Assembly (NCBI GenBank): GCA_038040485.1
Contig: JBBPIE010000011.1
Location: 62,001 to 126,000, forward strand
Direction: 5' to 3'
Source: Onstottus_B arcticum
Lineage (GTDB): Bacteria > Acidobacteriota > Blastocatellia > UBA7656
DNA: 64,000 nucleotides
The translations under genes were made by a program, and so were the position numbers. Within the stretch, counting starts at the first letter, position 1; each line of letters begins with the position of its first letter. Positions 59,410 through 64,000 of the stretch are shown here, in pieces. Under the pieces are notes generated by a model. The model searched no databases. It had not been told where the DNA came from and saw nothing but the letters and a program-made list of their open reading frames with translations.

Positions 59410-61016
59410 CTGACCAACCTCTCTGCGTCGCCGCCAACTTCAATGAGCGCCGCTCCCAGATTAGCCGTAATGTCTGAAGCGATCATCGCGCGAGTCCCAA
59501 GCTTCGAAGCGGCAATGTCGCCCGCCAGGCCATGCAGATAAACCGCCGCGATGGTTGCGCCGAGCGCGTCATCCATTTTTTGCGCGAGCAACCCGGCAAT
59601 GATTCCGGTCAGCACATCGCCCGAACCGCCCGTAGCCATCCCCGCGTTACCGGTGGGGTTCACGTACACTTGCCCGTCGGGAGCGGCTATCAGCGTCCGG
59701 CTTCCCTTGAGCACCAGGATCACGCCGTGAGAGGTCGAGAACTCGCGCGCGATCTCGATCCGGTCCCGCAAGACCACGTCGATCGGCTTGCCCACCAGCC
59801 GTGACATCTCGCCGGGGTGAGGAGTGAGAATCAGCGGAACCCCGGGCTGGGCGCCGACAGCTTCCTCCCACGGAGCGAGCGCGTTCAGAGCGTCCGCGTC
59901 GGCTACCGTGGGACGTTCGCGTTTCCCTACAACCGCTCTCACGAACTCACGTGTTGAAGCGTCCTCTGACCCCAGTCCCGGTCCGATCGCAACCACATCG
60001 CGCTCTGCCCCAAGCCGCGCCACGTCTTCCGCGGCTTCGAGGGAGAACGAACCCGATGCTGTCTCGGCAAGCGGTTCGGTCATGCACTCGGGGATCGCGC
60101 TCGAAGCCACGATGGGTTGAACGGACTCGGGCGTCGCGATTGTGACCAACCCGCAACCAGCGCGCAGTGCTGCTTCGCCCACCAGACAAGCCGCGCCAGT
60201 CTTGCCCCGCGACCCGCCGACTACCAGCACCTTCCCAACGTCGCCCTTGTTCGCGTGGGAGCTTCGCCTCGAGCTTTCAAGCCACGTCCTGACGTCGCTC
60301 GCTTCGATCAAGTTCAACTGCGAGCCCGAGGAGTTGATCAACTCGTCCGGCGATCCTATTTGCCCGACGATCAATTCGCCGCATTGTTCGCACGCGGGAG
60401 GAAGCACAGCCGCTACTTTCGGCGCTGTGAACGTTACAGTTAGATCAGCTCTCACTGTGGGGCCGATCAACTCCCCCGAGTCAGAAGCGAGACCGGACGG
60501 GACATCAACCGACACGACACGAGATTTATCACCGAGTTCGTTAATCAAAGCAGTTGCTTCTTCGAACAAACCAGCGGCGGCTCGTGTAAGTCCGGTGCCA
60601 AAGATCGCATCAATGATCAGATCATACTTTGATCTAGTTGCCGTCTCTCGAAGCGCGCTCGCGGTCTCAATTTCGGCAAAACGGAGCGTCGAGCCGGCGG
60701 CATCCGCGATCGCCTTCGCGCTCTCAAAGTTCGTGCGGGCATCGCCCTGCGTCTCGTTGATTCCTCCGAGCAGACATACATCAACCGAAGCGCCCTTCTC
60801 ATGAAGCAATCGCGCAATGGCCGCGCCATCTCCACCGTTGTTCCCTCGTCCGCAGACCGCCAGCACGCGCTTGCCGCTAACGTCTCCGAACTTCTTCTCG
60901 ATGGCTTCGACCGTTCGAGTGGCGGCGTTCTCCATCAGTTGAAGGCTCGGCACACCGTGCAGCTTGCTCGTGAGGCGATCCACCTCACGCATCTGTGCGG
61001 CCGAGAGAATCTTCAT
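59406..61016 (-). CDS. nnr: Bifunctional NAD(P)H-hydrate epimerase / ADP-dependent dehydratase
   Basis: 536 residues from the ATG at 61016; the longer frame crosses a palindromic repeat and was rejected. Residues 1-215 are the YjeF_N epimerase ('LMENAATRTVEAIEKKFGDV', 'VLAVCGRGNNGGDGAAIARL'). Residues ~245-530 are the kinase-fold dehydratase ('LILTPHPGEMSRLVGKPIDV', 'NAGMATGGSGDVLTGIIAGL'). It repairs damaged nicotinamide cofactors. The tsaE start overlaps its stop by four bases, a common pairing. Confidence 0.95.
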   Translation of the reverse strand: MKILSAAQMREVDRLTSKLHGVPSLQLMENAATRTVEAIEKKFGDVSGKRVLAVCGRGNNGGDGAAIARLLHEKGASVDVCLLGGINETQGDARTNFESAKAIADAAGSTLRFAEIETASALRETATRSKYDLIIDAIFGTGLTRAAAGLFEEATALINELGDKSRVVSVDVPSGLASDSGELIGPTVRADLTVTFTAPKVAAVLPPACEQCGELIVGQIGSPDELINSSGSQLNLIEASDVRTWLESSRRSSHANKGDVGKVLVVGGSRGKTGAACLVGEAALRAGCGLVTIATPESVQPIVASSAIPECMTEPLAETASGSFSLEAAEDVARLGAERDVVAIGPGLGSEDASTREFVRAVVGKRERPTVADADALNALAPWEEAVGAQPGVPLILTPHPGEMSRLVGKPIDVVLRDRIEIAREFSTSHGVILVLKGSRTLIAAPDGQVYVNPTGNAGMATGGSGDVLTGIIAGLLAQKMDDALGATIAAVYLHGLAGDIAASKLGTRAMIASDITANLGAALIEVGGDAERLVR

Positions 61017-61102
61017 AGTCGCGATGATAGGTGAGCCCTGATGGGCTGTCAAAGTACGGCTTTGAGAAGGAATATCGCACGGGGCGTTCCGCGGGCGGCA
61101 AG

Positions 61103-61202
61103 TTCTCTCCGCGTCGGCTCTACGTCTCGGCGACTCGGCGGTTAGCAGGATCGCGACGTTAACTAACCGCCGAGACGCGGAGCCGCAGAGGTTACCCAGA
61201 GA
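61103..61202. repeat. Dispersed palindromic repeat, CTCTGCG/GGTTAG family, copy 3
   Basis: GGCTCTACGTCTCGGCGACTCGGCGGTTAG-type left arm (61103-61145) faces CTAACCGCCGAGACGCGGAG...CAGAG (61163-61190). Same family as 924-1022 and 39007-39104. Confidence 0.87.
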
Positions 61203-61530
61203 AGACATTCGAGACTAGGAAACTACCCGCTGACAATTAGTATTCACTTGGGACTGGAAGGATGGTATAAGCCTCTTTGACATCGCTGCAGCACCGTGTT
61301 TTTCCCCCGAGAGTGGTCAATCCCCTTTGCCTCGTCTGATTCAATCGCCCCTCAGATTCGCAATCTGCCTCCCCAAAGTCCTTTGCCCGCATCGCCGAAC
61401 GCCCGCGCCGCCCGCTTTGAGCGTGGCACGCGAAGGGCGACCGATGGGCGCAACTGGAAGAGCGGCAAGAGACCGCTCTGGTTGGATTTGAGCGGGCCTC
61501 GAGTTCGCGCGGCAAGTGGGAGACTGACGG
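61203..61530. other. 330-bp leader/intergenic stretch before the sigma-like gene
   Basis: No gene is supported; short open frames lack ribosome sites and family matches. GGAAGAGCGGCAAGAGACCGCTCTGG near 61456-61481 can form a stem (AGCGG/CCGCT) about 50 bases before the ATG at 61531. Confidence 0.35.
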
Positions 61531-62796
61531 ATGACCGACATCGACTGGGCCGGTCTGCTCGACCAAGAGGACGTTGAGAGCTTGTGGAACGGGCTCTATC
61601 AACTGGTCTCTCGGCACCCGGGAGTGCGCCCGCTTCACTTTGCAACCGACGGCGCAGCCGTCTCCTCACAGACTGAGATCAACGCGGACCTCGCGCAGGA
61701 GTTGTTCCTCGAGTTGTTTCAGAAGCGGCGTTTCGATCACTACGTTAACACCGGCTATACCAGCTCCGAGATTGAAAGCGAGCTTGCGCGAATTGAAGTT
61801 CCGAACCTCGTGGGTGCGCGGCTCCGCAAACGGTATCCCGAATCGTTTCGCATGGCGCGGCGAGTCAGTTCGCTGCTCAAGACCAGCGAGCGCTTTCGCC
61901 GAATCACTGCTGACTCGCGGGACGACGACTCGAGTGCCGCGCCGGCCAATGGTAAGCCCAAACGCCGGGGCAGGCCCAAAAAACTCAAAGCGAGCGAGTC
62001 CGTGGCTTTAGCTCTCGTCGAAGACGACGATGACATCGAAGCCCTCGCGGTCTCGCCCGAAGAAGAACTCGGGGAGCCGCCGAGCACCGCTCGCGCGGGC
62101 AGTGAGCAGCGGCGCGGCCGAATGGTGAATCAGGTGTATGGACTTCGCGAGTGGCGAGCGTCAAAGCCGCTTCGCGACTCGGGCCACTTCGGCGAGCTTG
62201 CCAAGTCAGTGCCTATACGCAGGCGGGACACGCGGCTTGTCGGGCGCACGGGCACTTCGCAGCTCATACTCTCGAATCCTGATCTCGAAGAACTGATCGT
62301 CGAAGTGCTGACTGCCATCGACTCGCCCGCCGACGTCCGCACGCTTCGGCAACTCGTGCTGTCGAAGATACCGCTGCAAGACTACAACGTCTCGTCGCTC
62401 GATGAAGAGCTGAGCACCGGGAACGAAGGTTCGACGCTGCGCCGAGAAGCTCGCGACACGCGAGACACGCCGGAGGACGCGCTGCTGCGAGGCGAACAGG
62501 ACGATCGCGCTGCTGAGATGGCCGGCGAGTTTCTGGTGCAGCTTCGCCGGGTGGTGAACAACAACGAGCGGCGATACGAAAGATTGCTGTCAACGTTGTG
62601 GTACTGCTACTACGACACCGAGAACCATTCGCAACTGGAGATCGCGCGCCGTCTCGGCGTTTCGGATTCGCTTGTGAGCGACAGCCGCAAGCTGATCGAG
62701 CACGAACTCCGAAAGCTAAAGCTTTCAGTGGAAGAGGGCGCGGTGTTTTCTGAATCTCTCCAACGACTTGTAACGCCGCTCGCTGAGATTCACTAG
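61531..62796 (+). CDS. AT-hook protein with C-terminal sigma-region-4-like helix-turn-helix
   Basis: 421 residues, no signal. Residues ~5-120 look helical ('ELFLELFQKRRFDHYVNTGY'), then the AT-hook 'PKRRGRPKKLK' (about residue 150), an acidic stretch ('EDDDDIEALAVSPEEELGEP'), and a C-terminal domain with 'RRYERLLSTLWYCYYDTENH' and 'SQLEIARRLGVSDSLVSDSR', which is a helix-turn-helix as in sigma70 region 4. Sigma region 2 is not recognisable, so it is not a standard ECF sigma factor. It may be an atypical sigma-like or DNA-binding regulator. Target unknown. The gene stands alone after tsaE-nnr, divergent from them. Confidence 0.65.
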   Translation: MTDIDWAGLLDQEDVESLWNGLYQLVSRHPGVRPLHFATDGAAVSSQTEINADLAQELFLELFQKRRFDHYVNTGYTSSEIESELARIEVPNLVGARLRKRYPESFRMARRVSSLLKTSERFRRITADSRDDDSSAAPANGKPKRRGRPKKLKASESVALALVEDDDDIEALAVSPEEELGEPPSTARAGSEQRRGRMVNQVYGLREWRASKPLRDSGHFGELAKSVPIRRRDTRLVGRTGTSQLILSNPDLEELIVEVLTAIDSPADVRTLRQLVLSKIPLQDYNVSSLDEELSTGNEGSTLRREARDTRDTPEDALLRGEQDDRAAEMAGEFLVQLRRVVNNNERRYERLLSTLWYCYYDTENHSQLEIARRLGVSDSLVSDSRKLIEHELRKLKLSVEEGAVFSESLQRLVTPLAEIH

Positions 62797-62847
62797 CAGC
62801 CCATGGACACTGCCACCAATGAACTCGATAGCCAACGCGTGCGCTGG

Positions 62848-63395
62848 CTACGTGTCCAGAGACTCTTCCCACTCGGCGCCCATCACCCAGGCAAGCGCTG
62901 ACAATCGTCCGCTCAGCAGGCCCCACTCGAAGTCATCCCATCCGAGATTCCTGCGGCCATACTTCCGCTCGATACGTCGCGCTCCTTTCTTGGCTTGCTC
63001 CAGCAACGCCTTCCGCGACTCTGTCAGAACCTCTTCTCCACTCTTGATCCTGTAGAGCCAGTTTTGGTGGCGGTTCCACCACACCTTGTCCCAGAATTCC
63101 TTCTCCGCTTTAAGGATCGCCTTGTCGTTGCGACGAAGCAGCATTGGCCATTCTTCCCCCGGACGCTCATCGTCGGGTAGCCATTCAACCTTGTCTCCTT
63201 GCTTGGTGTACCCGACCCTGTAGCCGTTCGGCCCGACCTCTCCCGATTGCGCGGGGTCTGTTGTTTCGCCACTTGAGCGCCGCGTGGTCCCAAGAACTCG
63301 TCGCGGTACCTGTTGAACTCTTCGGGCGTGATCTTGTTCTGCTTGTGCTCGAGAATCAACTCGGTGATTCTGGATGCTTGATCGAGTTTTCCCAC
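62848..63395 (-). pseudogene. Frameshifted conserved hypothetical gene
   Basis: A GTG at 63395 with AGGGGGT upstream begins 'MGKLDQASRITELILEHKQN', and the frame continues to about 63290. There the protein-like sequence moves to another frame, which reads 'GEVGPNGYRVGYTKQGDKVE' and ends '...GLLSGRLSALAWVMGAEWEE' with a stop at 62848. 'WWNRHQNWLYRIKSGEE' and 'NLGWDDFEWGLLSGRLSALA' look like a conserved family of unknown function. One frameshift near 63280-63300 separates the parts; it could be a real mutation or a sequencing error. Confidence 0.6.
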
Positions 63396-63640
63396 CGCGA
63401 CCCCCTTGCCTGCTCGGTTTCATTTCCCTAACAAAGCGGATCAGATCGCGGAGTAGTGTCTGCCGGAGTTCATCGACGCTGGCGAAGGCGCCGGTGAGCG
63501 CCCTCTCGTAGGTCCCGGCTTTGAAGGTCCTCAGCTTCCTGAACTGCGTCAGGTCGATCTTGTTCGGGTCAATAGGGCGGCTCGAAAAGCCAACTCCCCC
63601 GGTTTTGCCGACCTGACGATCAGGTATGGGGGGGCGACGC
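63396..63640 (-). pseudogene. Coding remnant upstream of the frameshifted gene
   Basis: In the same frame as the downstream half, 'SSRPIDPNKIDLTQFRKLRT' and 'ALTGAFASVDELRQTLLRDL' read like protein, with some resemblance to the end of DUF4062-type domains. It has neither a start nor its own stop and runs into the next pseudogene. Function cannot be assigned. Confidence 0.35.
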
Positions 63641-63689
63641 CTCTTGCCGGCGACTGGGATGGATTGTGATTGGGATTGGGCGAGTAAGC

Positions 63690-63910
63690 TCAAAGACCAG
63701 AGGGTGCAAAGGCTACAATTCTGTTGGCGTTTCGTTACGAGGCGAGGACACGAGAAACGCGATGCCATAGGACAGCACAACAGGGTTGCGCGCAAAGTCG
63801 CGATAGCCGACATCGTTCAAATACCGCAAGGCCGATTGTTGATGGTCCGTTAAAGGGAACCATCTGTTGTCCTTCTGCTATCTCAACGTACTGCATCAAC
63901 TGAACCGGTA
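63690..63910 (-). pseudogene. Second coding remnant at the right edge
   Basis: On the minus strand 'LPVQLMQYVEIAEGQQMVPF' reads in one frame and 'FPLTDHQQSALRYLNDVGYR' with 'DFARNPVVLSYGIAFLVSS' in another, so a frameshift near 63845 breaks what looks like one gene. It was not assigned to a family. Confidence 0.35.
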
Positions 63911-64000
63911 ACCGCCACTCCTACACGCAGCGGGCAGGCTTTCGCAAAGCGTCAGCAGAGTTAACAAGATAATCTTACCGACACTGCAGTAATATGGCCC

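Overview
The window is GC-rich, densely coded bacterial chromosome with almost no recognisable mobile genes: no transposase, integrase, phage gene, CRISPR array, tRNA or rRNA was seen. The gene set suggests an environmental Acidobacteriota-like bacterium, perhaps of the Blastocatellia type. The pointers are secreted proteins built of 29-residue 'LVxMRIHGV' repeats, tandem PQQ-type sugar dehydrogenases, M28 and S9 exopeptidases, and many phrase-like palindromic repeats between genes. That assignment is inference; no rRNA is present to prove it.

Layout. 1-9.1 kb is mostly minus strand: a truncated amidohydrolase, an ImuA/RecA-like protein with its own promoter and repeat operator, a MITE-like inverted-repeat element, a decayed BrnT toxin beside an intact BrnA antitoxin, an operon-like run (TauE/SafE exporter, SDR, Cys-cluster protein, M28 peptidase), a GNAT and a deoxyhypusine-synthase-like protein. 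9.4-21.2 kb: a single-haem secreted protein, a thioesterase, a GYF_2 membrane protein, an S4 protein, two parvulin-type chaperones, two tandem 29-residue-repeat proteins, and an 814-residue propeller protein that shares an N-terminal motif with a 69-residue neighbour. 21.4-29 kb: mfd, which carries an in-frame palindromic insertion, a recent tandem duplication at the mfd/diiron-oxygenase boundary, an acyl-CoA dehydrogenase and a TfoX-like protein. 29-43.6 kb: a PAP2 phosphatase, two sugar dehydrogenases, DinB, a nucleotidyltransferase, a double GNAT, the tesA|ybbA-ybbP divergent locus, a HEAT protein, a Uma2 nuclease and threonine dehydrogenase. 43.8-54 kb: phosphofructokinase, a class C beta-lactamase-like hydrolase, an S9 peptidase, a trypsin-like protease without signal peptide plus a small relative, CarD, an RRM protein, an SH3-like protein and galE. 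54.2-58.7 kb is the housekeeping block rplM-rpsI-rpsB-tsf // pyrH-frr, with a clear promoter, terminator and second promoter. 58.9-62.8 kb: tsaE-nnr and a sigma-like AT-hook protein. 62.8-64 kb is a region of decayed genes.

The most unusual layer is the repeats. Many intergenic gaps hold a palindrome whose arms are short tandem 'phrases' (for example GGTTTCTG, TTTTGGAT, GGGGTTCA, TTAGTGGTCA). Two gaps hold nested pairs of different phrases. The repeats also enter genes: one is inserted in frame in mfd, one builds the signal peptide of tesA, one encodes the N-terminus of tsaE, and one supplies the stop codon of a nucleotidyltransferase. Two larger elements (1854-2179 and 29007-29287) share GGGTGCGCGTCA ends, and the first is flanked by a 7-bp direct repeat, which points to transposition-like spread. 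Several start codons were moved downstream because the longer reading frame only translates such repeats.
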